Of a stretch of 64,000 nt of DNA, positions 23,213 to 33,200 are shown piece by piece. The DNA comes from Oceanospirillales bacterium. GTDB taxonomy: Bacteria; Pseudomonadota; Gammaproteobacteria; Pseudomonadales; Endozoicomonadaceae. A program made the translations under genes and the position numbers. The DNA is taken from contig SIHQ01000011.1 in assembly GCA_004762125.1 (NCBI GenBank), positions 1 through 64,000 of the forward strand, in the 5' to 3' direction. The stretch's first letter is position 1, and the number at the start of each line of letters is the position of its first letter. The notes beneath the pieces were generated by a model. The model was not told the origin of the DNA and did no database searches. It worked only from the letters and a program-made list of their open reading frames with translations.

Positions 23213-24379
23213 CTAATTTCGTACGGTTCCACGTCTGAAGGTAGATAATGCCGAGTTGATACGAGCTCTTACTCCTGTTGGACAATGTTCAACAAACCAG
23301 TCAAAAAATGGTACGTCACTTTCTAGAAGATTCATTAACGCTAGCCATGTTTGAATATGATTGTATCGTTCTCCCAAGAGTATACTTACTTCTGTCATTG
23401 GGATTCCTTCCAAATCTGAAGCGATACTTTCTCCAAAACTTTGATCTAATGCTGTTTTTAAACCATGTTTAAAACGCTGCTTACCTCTCTTTAAATCAAT
23501 GGCATTCCGTAGGGCTTCTTGTTTTTCTTCACTGGTAAGTTCACTATTTTTTGCTTTGGCAGCAGCTGCCAAGGCTGCTTCTTTTTCTTCTTCAGTTAAT
23601 TCATCCTCTTCCAGATCTGGTGTCGCTTTAGAAGCGCCATTTTCATTGCCTGTTGGCTTTTTAGGTGGCTTACCTCCTGCAGCTACAACAGGATTCAAGC
23701 TAACATTCTCAGTACTTGCAGTCCGTGAGCCTCCAAAGCAACAAAATCCACCTCCACCGCCTCTATTTCCACCTGTAGTCGTGCCGCCTTTGCCGCCGCC
23801 TCCGCATTGGATAATTCCTGGGGGTAAGGAGGTGTACTGCGTATTGCTGTCAGGCATGCCTCCAGCCCAAGCAATGCTAATCATAACGTCATAATCGGTT
23901 TCAGCACTGCCACACAGTGGTAATAGATGAAGATCAAACTCCGTACCATCTATTTGAAGACTGCTACATCGAGCTTCAGTGTTCTCTAGAGTTGTTTCAA
24001 ATTCATAATTTCCTTTCCCAAGGATGTGAAGATACTCGTAACCATTTACTGGTGTTTCTTCAATCCTATCAGCCAACGTGTTCAACATTGGAGACGTTGT
24101 ACACAGTGACAGTGCTACCTTTTCTTCCGTTTTACTTTCAATCTCTACATAGAGTTTGTCTTCTGGCGGCTTCCAGGGAAACTGTGGATACAGGCCTGTC
24201 TGATTAAACTCATCTTCTGTCTGACGTTGAATTTCTTGAAATTTTTTAAGATGAAAAGTAATTGCACCATCTTGATCTAAAACACCTGCCCTTAAAACAT
24301 TTTCAGAACTTGTAATACTAAGTTGTGCACTCGCTTGAGATACAGCCAGTGAGAGACAAAAAACAGGGTAATACTTCAT
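23213..24379 (-). CDS. Exported Gly-rich orphan protein
   Basis: The 388-residue protein starts with a signal peptide (MKYYPVFCLSLAVSQASA). A beta-rich N-terminal domain (about 20-185) has several Cys. A glycine-rich segment with CGGGGKGG and GFCCFGG (about 190-215) follows. An Ala/Glu/Lys-rich helical linker (about 235-290) leads to a C-terminal helical domain (LKTALDQSFGESIASDLEGI onward). No family is recognised. The helical tail of ~80 residues has the size of a protein-interaction domain, but I cannot identify one. ATG 24379 has AGGT upstream. The overall layout resembles the secreted protein at 17322-18407. Confidence 0.68.
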   Translation of the reverse strand: MKYYPVFCLSLAVSQASAQLSITSSENVLRAGVLDQDGAITFHLKKFQEIQRQTEDEFNQTGLYPQFPWKPPEDKLYVEIESKTEEKVALSLCTTSPMLNTLADRIEETPVNGYEYLHILGKGNYEFETTLENTEARCSSLQIDGTEFDLHLLPLCGSAETDYDVMISIAWAGGMPDSNTQYTSLPPGIIQCGGGGKGGTTTGGNRGGGGGFCCFGGSRTASTENVSLNPVVAAGGKPPKKPTGNENGASKATPDLEEDELTEEEKEAALAAAAKAKNSELTSEEKQEALRNAIDLKRGKQRFKHGLKTALDQSFGESIASDLEGIPMTEVSILLGERYNHIQTWLALMNLLESDVPFFDWFVEHCPTGVRARINSALSTFRRGTVRN

Positions 24380-24506
24380 GCCAGCTACCTAAATTTGCAG
24401 TAACTAATATTTAGTAGTCAATGTATATAAAATCAAATCTATAAGAGATAACTATAAACAGATCCGCAGTCATAACTTACAGACCTGTATACAAATAAAT
24501 TCAATA

Positions 24507-25526
24507 TTATTTGAAGGTCGTCTTATAGATTGTAGTGTGTTGGTATGCCTGCCCTGGCTTTAATATGGCTTGTTCAGCACTTTCCATATTGACCTGATCA
24601 GGGTACAACTGGGTTTCCAGACAGAAACCATCGTATTGCTGATAAACCTGGCCATCACGACCTTTTTCATTATCGATATAGTTACCGGAGTAAAGCTGGA
24701 TACCGATCTGATTGGTATAAGTTTCAAGTGTCATACCAGACTCCGGTGAAGTGACGGTAACCGCCAGTTTTGGTTCTTCACTCATATCAAAATCCAGACA
24801 CCAGCAGTGGTCAAAGCCCTTACTTAAAGTAACCTGCTCTTCATCGGCCTGAATATCCTGCCCCAGCTTCTTGGCTGTTCTGAAATCCATGGCTGTACCG
24901 GCTACAGAAAGCTTTTCAGCCGGAATCAGTTTTTCGTCCACAGCCAGGAAGTGTTCAGCGTGAATATGCATCTCATGATTCAGATGGCTGGTTTCGGCGC
25001 CTGTCAGGTTAAAGTAGGCATGTTGAGTCAGATTGATCGGCATTGGTTTATCGACACTGGCTTTATAATCAATCACCAGCTCATTGTCGTCCGTCAGTGT
25101 GTAGCTTACGGCCAACACACTAGTAGCCGGATAGCCATTAAAACCTTCAGGTACTCTGATAGACAGAATCACCGAGTTTTTATTAGCCTCAACAATGTCC
25201 CACTTTTGCTGATCAATAGCACCCTTACCACCATGCAGGTGGTTTGAGCCTTCATTTTGATCAACCTGAATGGTTTTGCCATCCAGTTCAAAGCGACCTT
25301 CAGCAATACGATTTGCCCAGGGACCGACTACAGCGCTGAAATAACAGCCACCGTTCAGGTACTCTTCCGGGGTGTCATAACCCAGAACAATATTGATCTC
25401 CTTGTCACCAGTCGGTACCAGATAATTAACGATGGTTGCGCCGAGGTCTGAAATATCAACCTTCACGCCATTGCTGTTGCTCAGACGAATCAGTTTGTAG
25501 CCAAACCAGTCAGAAATATTGCTCAT
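24507..25526 (-). CDS. galM: Aldose 1-epimerase (galactose mutarotase)
   Basis: GalM interconverts alpha and beta anomers of aldoses so that kinases and isomerases get the right form. The 339-residue protein has the expected motifs: NRIAEGRFELDG, the NHLHGG histidine region, NLTQHAYFNLTG with the catalytic His, CLDF, LYSGNYI and the C-terminal FCLETQLYPDQVN containing the catalytic Glu. A TTG seven codons upstream is possible, but ATG 25526, close behind AGGA, is taken. No galactose operon is near; the enzyme could serve xylose or glucose anomers as well. Confidence 0.95.
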   Translation of the reverse strand: MSNISDWFGYKLIRLSNSNGVKVDISDLGATIVNYLVPTGDKEINIVLGYDTPEEYLNGGCYFSAVVGPWANRIAEGRFELDGKTIQVDQNEGSNHLHGGKGAIDQQKWDIVEANKNSVILSIRVPEGFNGYPATSVLAVSYTLTDDNELVIDYKASVDKPMPINLTQHAYFNLTGAETSHLNHEMHIHAEHFLAVDEKLIPAEKLSVAGTAMDFRTAKKLGQDIQADEEQVTLSKGFDHCWCLDFDMSEEPKLAVTVTSPESGMTLETYTNQIGIQLYSGNYIDNEKGRDGQVYQQYDGFCLETQLYPDQVNMESAEQAILKPGQAYQHTTIYKTTFK

Positions 25527-25641
25527 TTTCCTGAATACCCATTTCAAATAAGTTGCCCGAAACTTATCCCATTCAATCAGTTTGGGACAATGGCTTTAGC
25601 GGATATAGCATAAAATTGAGAGAATTGTGTCAGATCGCGCC

Positions 25642-25659
25642 GGCAGCCACATGGCTGCC
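25642..25659. terminator. GC-rich hairpin between the DsbA-like gene and galM
   Basis: GGCAGCC (25642-25648) pairs perfectly with GGCTGCC (25653-25659) around a 4-nt loop, just after the stop of the minus-strand gene at 25668. No T-run follows, so terminator function is likely but not certain. Confidence 0.5.
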
Positions 25660-25667
25660 AGCTTTAA

Positions 25668-26306
25668 TCAAAGCAGGTGTTGCTTCAAATAGTCTGTAAA
25701 TACTGTCTCATCCTGAGCACCGGAAATAAGATCCTGCTGATTAAAAATAATGGCTGGAACTGAATGAATACCCTGTTGCTGCCAGAAGGATTCCTGCTCC
25801 CTGACGTCACTGGAGAAGCGATCTTCTGTAAGGATCAACTGAGCTGATTCAACATCAAGACCGACCTCGGCAATGACTTCCAGTAACACCTGGTTGTCAG
25901 AGATATCTTTGCTATCAGAGAAATAAGCCTTGAACAGAGCCATCTTTAACTCTGTCTGACTTCCAAACTGTTCAGCAAAACAAAGAAGCTGATGAGCCTT
26001 AAAGGTGTTGTATATCTTCATCTCATCCGAGAACTGGAAATCAAAGCCAAGGTCAGCTCCCAGATTGGTGATGCGCTGCCTGATCATACGACTCTGCTCA
26101 GGGGTAGAACCGTACTTTTCCTGCAGGTGTTCCCTTATATTCTGACCTTCAGCTCTCATGTCCGGATTCAATTCAAAAGGTCGCCAGAATATTTCTGCTT
26201 TAATATCCCCTTCATATTGTTTCAAGACATTCTCCAGTCTCTTGAAGCCAATAACACACCATGGGCATACAACATCAGAGATAATATCTATTCTCAGGCT
26301 ACTCAT
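25668..26306 (-). CDS. DsbA-family (FrnE-like) thiol oxidoreductase
   Basis: The 212-residue cytoplasmic protein has a thioredoxin fold with an inserted helical domain. DIISDVVCPWCVIG carries the CPWC redox motif at about residues 14-17, and the cis-proline region is GIHSVPAIIFN near 180. This is the layout of the FrnE branch of DsbA-like proteins, which act on thiol-disulfide chemistry without export. There is no signal peptide. The substrate is unknown. It precedes galM on the same strand, but a hairpin lies between, so co-transcription is doubtful. Confidence 0.85.
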   Translation of the reverse strand: MSSLRIDIISDVVCPWCVIGFKRLENVLKQYEGDIKAEIFWRPFELNPDMRAEGQNIREHLQEKYGSTPEQSRMIRQRITNLGADLGFDFQFSDEMKIYNTFKAHQLLCFAEQFGSQTELKMALFKAYFSDSKDISDNQVLLEVIAEVGLDVESAQLILTEDRFSSDVREQESFWQQQGIHSVPAIIFNQQDLISGAQDETVFTDYLKQHLL

Positions 26307-26487
26307 CTTACATCCGTATTTGTTAGGTCAGCTTATTTTACCTTAACTCTTCATCTCTTTTCTGAATTCAGGTCAGCTTTTGATTTGGCCTAAGTGATTG
26401 GACACACGTAATCCAATGTCTAATCAGTCATATGCCCACCTATGGAGGGCGTATGACGTATAGATTCATGTGTCAGGGTACTTAATA

Positions 26488-28710
26488 TCACTGCCTGAAC
26501 TGCATAAGCGCATTAGTGATTTCCCGGTTCTGAGGAAATCTTAAGACCGCTTCAGTCAAAATATTTATAGCCTTTTGTTTCTCACCTATAGAGTTCAGAG
26601 CAACGGCATACACATAGACATAGCGAGCGTTATCAGGATTTTTTACAACAGCGTTATTTAGGTACACAAGAGCACCTTGATAATCTTTTTGTCGCACCAG
26701 ATACAACCCAAGAGTGTGGTTCAGAAGAGCCTTATCCACTGACTTTTCCAGTCCTTTCTGCAGAATACTCGATTCGTCTTTCTTTCTATTTTGCTGTCGA
26801 TATAAATCAGCCAGATTCACGTAAGCTGCTGTTAGCCAAGGCTCAAGCTCAATAGCTTCCAGATACTCCCGCTCAGCCTCGGCATAACGATTCATAAGAG
26901 TATAAACCTGACCAAGATTGATACGGGCTGTACCGCGATCCTGACTTAATCGTTGAGCAGCAATATAATCATTAACAGCGTTCTGTTTTGCCTGATTAAG
27001 CTGCAGAGGAATGTGTGCTGCCGGAACATCAGACAAAAGTCGTCCAGTTAACTGCCTGACCAGTCGTGACTCATCTTCCAGTAAAGGTGGTAATAGTCTC
27101 GATTTATATTGAACAGGGAGATTAGTCAGAGCTTCCAGAGCACCCTGTTTTACCAGCGGCGACGGTGCATTCAGTGCTTTAGCAATGGTTTGTAATGTTT
27201 GACCAGACAAATAGCTGCCCAGTTTTTTCAACGCCGAACCGCGAACAATCGGTGCGAAAGCGTCATTTTCAATAACTCTGATCAGCTCTGTGACAGCATC
27301 GGGAGACTCGGTTCTTGCCGCATGAAAAGCTGTGGCGAACTCAGGCCTCTCTCTCCAATCTTTACCTATCTTTTTATCAAGAACTTCCACCGCCCATTGA
27401 TCCGTTTTATCAAAGTGACAGGTTGAACAGGTATTTGGCGCATTGGTTATCTGACTTAAATCAGGTCTTGGAATTTTGAAAGAATGATCACGTCGTGGGT
27501 CAACACCCATATAGATACGCTCAGGCATATGACAGTCCACGCACTGGGAACCTGCTGTACCTGCTTTGTGCAGCGTATGTTTCTCTGTTTCAAATTCAGA
27601 CGACAAGTGGCATTGCCCGCATACCTGATTAGGCTCTGCTTTCAATTCATTGGTATGGGTATTGTGACAGTTACTGCAGGTGACACCCGCTTCACTCATT
27701 TTACTTTGTTTGAATGACCCGTAGACAAAGACCTCATCCCGTATCTGTCCATCATCAAAATAAAGACCATCATCCAGCAACTGTGGCTGATAGGTTTCAG
27801 TGAAAGGTTTGTTTCGTTCGGTTTTTTCTGCAATCTGCTGACTGCGGGAATGGCAGCGAGTGCAGGTTTCCACCTGTTGCTGATAGTGTTGCTCTACGGC
27901 TGTTGCTGTTGTTTGACCTGGTTGGAATGCCCAATGATTTTTGTTGCTGATGTCTGCTTCTAGGCCTTTACGAACATAATTTCCCGGTGTTTTATGTCTA
28001 GGAACTTTATTTCCAGGAACTTTATTTCCAGGAACTCTGTTTCCAGAAACATTGTTAGCCCAGTCGATATGTTTCTGCCCACTACCATGGCAACTTTCGC
28101 AACCTGCTCCCATTTCCAGCCACTGGCTATCAAAGGATCGTAAATCAGCATTGTAGTTTTTTTTGTAATCTGTCGTATGACACTCAATACACATCAAGTT
28201 GGCATTCTGCTGCACCGAGGTCCAATGCAGAGAGCTGGCGTAATCGACCTTGTTACCTTCTTGCTGATGAAACCAACGCTGACCACCTTCTGACTTTGGT
28301 CTTGAATCCCAACTTACCCCAAGCGACTGTAGACGTCCTTTACCAAAATCGAGAAAGTACTGCTGCAGTGGGTAATCTCCAATAGTGTATTTGATTTCGT
28401 AACTTTTCAGCTGACCGTCAGGGCCATCCGTCTCTACCATAAAACGTTCAGCCTGACGGTAAAATCGGCTGGATACACCATTGTAGTTGAACGTAGTGTT
28501 CTCAAAGTCACCCAGGACACTCTGTTTTGATGTGCTCTGAAGAGCCGTTTTGTGCTGACTCAAACTCCATTGTTCAAATTCTTTCACATGACAACTCTTA
28601 CAGGCATCACTGCCGGTAAATACATCTGTCGACTTATCAATTTCACCTAGAGCAGTAAAGGAGAAAATCAGGAAAGAGAAAGATAACCAGTAAAAAACTC
28701 TGGAGAGCAT
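26488..28710 (-). CDS. Exported octaheme cytochrome c with HEAT-like and TPR repeats
   Basis: The 740-residue protein has a signal peptide (MLSRVFYWLSFSFLIFSFTA) and eight CxxCH heme sites: CKSCH, CIECH, CESCH, CTRCH, CSNCH, CGQCH, CVDCH and CSTCH. It should be a periplasmic or surface electron-transfer protein. After the last heme (about 415), alpha-helical repeats of HEAT type (about 440-560) and tetratricopeptide repeats (about 570-735; e.g. ARINLGQVYTLMNRYAEAE) probably bind a partner. A Val-Pro-Gly-Asn-Lys pentapeptide repeat sits between hemes 3 and 4. The ATG at 28710 is preferred to an upstream TTG. No other respiratory genes are adjacent, so donor and acceptor are unknown. Confidence 0.88.
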   Translation of the reverse strand: MLSRVFYWLSFSFLIFSFTALGEIDKSTDVFTGSDACKSCHVKEFEQWSLSQHKTALQSTSKQSVLGDFENTTFNYNGVSSRFYRQAERFMVETDGPDGQLKSYEIKYTIGDYPLQQYFLDFGKGRLQSLGVSWDSRPKSEGGQRWFHQQEGNKVDYASSLHWTSVQQNANLMCIECHTTDYKKNYNADLRSFDSQWLEMGAGCESCHGSGQKHIDWANNVSGNRVPGNKVPGNKVPRHKTPGNYVRKGLEADISNKNHWAFQPGQTTATAVEQHYQQQVETCTRCHSRSQQIAEKTERNKPFTETYQPQLLDDGLYFDDGQIRDEVFVYGSFKQSKMSEAGVTCSNCHNTHTNELKAEPNQVCGQCHLSSEFETEKHTLHKAGTAGSQCVDCHMPERIYMGVDPRRDHSFKIPRPDLSQITNAPNTCSTCHFDKTDQWAVEVLDKKIGKDWRERPEFATAFHAARTESPDAVTELIRVIENDAFAPIVRGSALKKLGSYLSGQTLQTIAKALNAPSPLVKQGALEALTNLPVQYKSRLLPPLLEDESRLVRQLTGRLLSDVPAAHIPLQLNQAKQNAVNDYIAAQRLSQDRGTARINLGQVYTLMNRYAEAEREYLEAIELEPWLTAAYVNLADLYRQQNRKKDESSILQKGLEKSVDKALLNHTLGLYLVRQKDYQGALVYLNNAVVKNPDNARYVYVYAVALNSIGEKQKAINILTEAVLRFPQNREITNALMQFRQ
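28001..28045. repeat. 15-bp tandem repeat inside the cytochrome gene
   Basis: GGAACTTTATTTCCA occurs at 28001-28015 and 28016-28030, then GGAACTCTGTTTCCA at 28031-28045, with a more divergent unit before it. It encodes repeated VPGNK-type pentapeptides and keeps the reading frame. Confidence 0.8.
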
Positions 28711-29148
28711 TAAATTAAATCCCAATAAAACACAAAAAATATCAATTAAAAACTTTTATGCCACTCTCACAAACAGCATTTTCCCAAATGTGGAAACTTA
28801 ATATCGGATTCAAGTCATTGCTACAAGCAGTTGATTTAATATCACATAAGAAAAATCAAATTTGATATGGTCTCAACATCAGACAACACGTAGCTTTCGC
28901 ATTATTCACAACTTTTAACTTTTACATGACTTTCTACAGAAATAGACTGTTTCAATCAATTAAGATCAGTGATTAAGCGTTGCGTTTTAAGTATCATTAC
29001 CTGATCGCACAGCCAATAAAATCGATTTCAACGACTCTTGTCATGGCAAAGCGTAAATCAGGATAAACCATAATTGATCAGATTCAGTCAAGTAATTTAA
29101 AAGAACTGTCATACAAAGAATTCATAAGTCGTTTTGGGGGTTAAAACC
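28711..29148. promoter_or_regulatory. AT-rich divergent promoter region
   Basis: This 438-bp gap separates the cytochrome (minus) from the RND adaptor (plus) and must hold both promoters. It is AT-rich, with several ATATC-containing stretches. I saw no perfect palindrome and no convincing -35/-10 pair. GGGGG at 29136-29140 is the probable ribosome-binding site of the adaptor gene. Confidence 0.4.
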
Positions 29149-30234
29149 TTGTTTACCAAAAAATCATTGGCCAGCGTCATAATGCTGGTAACTACACTCA
29201 GCCTGATGGGGTGTGGAGAGTCGAAGGAAGCCGAAGCAGAGAAATCTGTTCAGGCGGCTGTTGAAATTATTCGCCCAGCTCTGATAGAAACAGTTTCTTC
29301 AGAAGCGGCCGCATTTGACTTTGCTTATGTCGGCACCGTTCAAGCGGCTCAACGTGCAGATCTCTCTTTCGAGTTGTCCGGAAAAATCATCTCCATGCTC
29401 GTCCAGGAAGGCGACGCTGTTGAGAAAGGTCAAGTTGTTGCTGAACTTGATAAGAAAACACTGACCAATAACTACCAATCCAGCCTTGCTGAATACCGAA
29501 AAGCAGAAAAAGACACTGAACGTCTTGAAGCGATTTACGAAGCCAATCGTGCTATTTCCCTGAGTGACCTGGAAAACTCTCGTACTCAACGTGACATCCT
29601 TAATGCTCGACTGGAAAATCAGCGTCAACAGCTAGAACATGCCACTCTGCGTGCTCCCTTCTCTGGTGTAATTTCCCGAAAGGCTGCTGATGAGTTCAGT
29701 TTTGTTCAGGCCAAGGAAACCATTTTCAGCCTGCAGAATCTTGAAGAACTGGAAGTAGAAGTGTATATCCCGGGTTCAGTGATACTGACCAACCCGGAAA
29801 CAGCCAGAACTCTGGTTGTATTCGATCAACTGCCTGATTTAAAGCTACCCGCTGACTTCAAATACATTGCCACTGAAGGCGATGCTAAGACTCAAACCTA
29901 TAAAGTAGTTCTGTCTCTGCCAAAAACCAGAGAAGCCAATATTCTGCCAGGCATGTCAGTGACGGTTATTCCTGATCATTCTTTGTTTGACGATAAAACC
30001 GCTTCCAATGTGCTGGTACCTTTACGCGCAGTGGTTTCTAATAATTCTGGTAGCAAGTATCTCTGGAAAGTAAAAGATGATGGATCTGTTTACCAGGTCT
30101 TCATTGAAACCGGAGAATTGTTAGGCGACCGGGTTACCGTATTGAATGGCCTGATGAGTGGCGACAGAGTTGTTACTGCCGGTGTCAGCAGCCTGAGAGA
30201 CGGTATGAAAGTGCGTCCACTGGACCAGGAGTAA
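29149..30234 (+). CDS. RND efflux periplasmic adaptor lipoprotein
   Basis: The membrane-fusion subunit links an inner-membrane RND pump to an outer-membrane channel. The 361-residue protein begins with a lipoprotein signal peptide (lipobox LMGC, Cys22). It then has the lipoyl-like half-motif VGTVQAAQRADLSFELSGKI, a coiled-coil hairpin (about 95-150), the second lipoyl half (HATLRAPFSGVISRKAADEF) and beta-barrel and membrane-proximal domains. The start is a TTG: the one at 29149 has GGGGG eight bases upstream, while an earlier TTG at 29134 overlaps that G-run. It is followed after 6 bp by the pump gene; no outer-membrane factor gene is nearby. Confidence 0.92.
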   Translation: MFTKKSLASVIMLVTTLSLMGCGESKEAEAEKSVQAAVEIIRPALIETVSSEAAAFDFAYVGTVQAAQRADLSFELSGKIISMLVQEGDAVEKGQVVAELDKKTLTNNYQSSLAEYRKAEKDTERLEAIYEANRAISLSDLENSRTQRDILNARLENQRQQLEHATLRAPFSGVISRKAADEFSFVQAKETIFSLQNLEELEVEVYIPGSVILTNPETARTLVVFDQLPDLKLPADFKYIATEGDAKTQTYKVVLSLPKTREANILPGMSVTVIPDHSLFDDKTASNVLVPLRAVVSNNSGSKYLWKVKDDGSVYQVFIETGELLGDRVTVLNGLMSGDRVVTAGVSSLRDGMKVRPLDQE

Positions 30235-30240
30235 GTACCA

Positions 30241-33200
30241 GTGAACATAGCTGAATATACCATTAAAAAAAGCTTCAGTGCCTGGGTGATAGCCCTGCTC
30301 GTGCTCTTGGGGGGCTATATGTCCTACGAGAATCTGGCCCGCTTTGAAGACCCTGAGTTTGTTATCCGTGCTGCCATGATCATCACTCAGTATCCGGGTG
30401 CTGATCCAAAAATGGTGGCAGAAGAAGTCACAGACAAACTGGAAGAAGCTTTCCAGACCATGCAAGAAGTAGAAAAAATTGCATCTGTTTCCGAAACCGG
30501 CCTGTCCAAGGTCACCATTTCCATTAAACGGGAATATGCCCCAACCAAGGAAGACCTTTCCAACATCTGGGACAAGCTCCGCCGTAAAATTGCGGATGTA
30601 AAAATTCAGTTGCCACCTGGTGCATTGGAACCCATTGTTCAAGACGACTTTGGCGATGTATACGGCCAGTACTATGCCGTAACTGGTGAAGGCTATAGCA
30701 ACAAGCAGATCCAGAATTACGTGGATATGCTGATGCAGGAAATATCCAAGGTTGATGGTGTTGCTCGTACGACCAAGCAAGCGGAACTGAGCGAAGCTAT
30801 TTTCGTTGAAATATCCCGTGAACGCGCTACTCAACTGGGTGTTAGCGTCAACATGGTTTTGGATGTTCTGAACAAGCAGAACACCCTGTCTCCAGCGGGT
30901 AGCTTGGAAGCTGACAAAATTCGTATCCCGATACTGCCTAAGCTGTATACAACCAGTGTTAAAGACATCAATAATCTGACCGTTTCTGTAGGCGACAACC
31001 AGCAACTGATTCGCATCAAGGATCTGGCAAACGTTTATCGCGACTACCAGGCTCCAGCTCGCATGTTCATGTACTACAACGGTCAACCTGCTATCGGCTT
31101 TGGTATCTCTAACGAATCCGGCGGCAATATTGTCAAGATGGGTGCTGCTGTGAGGGCTCGTCTGATAGAACTAGAAAGCCTACGACCTATTGGTATGGAG
31201 CTGCACCCAGTCTCTCTGCAGGCTGAATCTGTTCAGGAATCCGTAGTCGGCTTCGTCAACAACCTGGCTGCTGCAGTAGCCATTGTTTTTGTTGTGTTGC
31301 TTCTGTTTATGGGTGTTCGATCCGGTGTCATCATTGGCCTGGTACTGCTGCTGATTGTTGCCGCTACGCTGATCATCATGTTCACCGATGGCATCGCTAT
31401 GCAACGCATCTCCCTGGGGGCATTGATTATTGCCTTGGGCATGCTGGTAGATAATGCCATTGTGGTAACCGACGGCATTTTAGTAAGGCTACAAAAAGGT
31501 GAAAACCGCCTGAGTGCCATCAATACTACTGTGAAAGCCACTATCTGGCCTCTTTTAGGCGGAACAGTTGTAGGTATTCTGGCATTCAGTGCTATTGGCC
31601 TGTCACCCTCTGACATGGGTGAGTATGCTGGTTCGCTGTTTTGGGTTATCTGCTATTCCATGTTCATGAGCTGGGTATTTGCTGTCACTCTGACGCCACT
31701 GCTCTGCTACTTCTTCCTGCAAGTAAAAACACTGGAAAAAGATGCCAAGCCTTCTGCAGCTCTTCGTAGCTACAAGTCTTTGCTGGAGTGGGTACTCAAC
31801 CACCGTCTGGCATCTGTAGGCATAGTCATTGGTATGTTATTCGGGGGACTGATTGCTCTGGGTAACGTTCCTTCCGGTTTCGCTCCGGATTCCCAACGAC
31901 CTCAGTTTGTCATTGATGTATACCTGCCTCAAGGCACTGATATCAAGCGTACTGACAAACTGGCAAAAGATATTCTGACATATGTTCAGAAAAAAGAAGG
32001 CGTTACTGATACTACTTCTTTAATCGGTGCGGGCGGCCTGCGCTTTATGCTGACCTATGCGCCTAATTCAGGCGACAGTGGTTACGCACAGCTGTTGGTT
32101 GACGTAGAAGACTTCACCGTTATTCAGGGACTGGTGAAAGATCTGCAATCTGAACTCACCGCTTTACACCCTGAAGCTCAGTTCAAAGTCTGGAAGTTTA
32201 TGCTCGGCCCAGGTGGTGGCAAAAAGATTGAAGCGGCCTTTATCGGCCAGGACCCAGTTGTTTTGCGCAACTTGGCAGAACAAGCCAAGAAGATCATGGC
32301 TGACCAGCCCTATTTGATTGCGGTTCAGGATGACTGGCGTGAACAGGTTCCGGTACTGAAACCTGATTATCGTATGGATCTGGCTCAGCAGCTTGGACTC
32401 TCTCAGTCTGAACTGAACCAAGCTTTGAACCAGAACTTCACTGGTCGCTCCATTGGTGCCTTCCGTGAAGGTAACGACCTGATTCCAATCATCATGCGTG
32501 CTCCGGCTGACGAGCGTGATCGTGCCAGCCAGATTAACGACGTTATGGTTTCCAGTCAGGTAACAGGCTCTGTCGTACCGATCAGTGAACTGATCAACAA
32601 CGTGGAGCTGGTATGGCAGGATGCGATGATTCGCCGTCTGGATCGTTCACCTACCCTGATTGCGCAATCAGATCCAGCCTCCGGTATTCTGACCAGTGAA
32701 GCCTTCGATAAAGTGCGGCCACTGATTGAAGAGATTCAACTGCCACCTGGCTACAAGCTGGAATGGAAAGGTGAATACGACAACCTGAAGAAGAACAATG
32801 GTGCGATAGCTAATGCTATTCCATGGGGTTTTACTGCCATGATTCTAGCCGTTGTCTTCATGTTCAATGCTTGGAGACAGCCGCTGGTTATTTGGCTGAC
32901 TGCACCACTGGCCATCATTGGTGTCGCCATTGGTTTGAGTCTGTTCAACACACCATTGGAATTCATGGCCCTACTGGGCGTGCTGAGTCTGGTGGGGATG
33001 TTGGTCAAGAACGCCATAGTGCTTGTGGATCAGGCCGATACGGAGATTCGCGAAGGAATGGAACCCTATCATGCGATCATTGCTGCAGCCTTGAGTCGTG
33101 CCCGCCCGGTAATTCTGGGCGCAGTTACTACCATTCTGGGTGTTGCACCTCTGCTGGCTGACCCATTCTTCAAGAGTATGACTATTGCCATCATGTTCGG

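Noticed and set aside
30121-31086. 321-codon minus-strand frame opposite the RND adaptor and pump genes
   Set aside because: Length comes from codon bias of the pump gene; composition (many His, Phe, Gln) and lack of a start signal argue against a gene.
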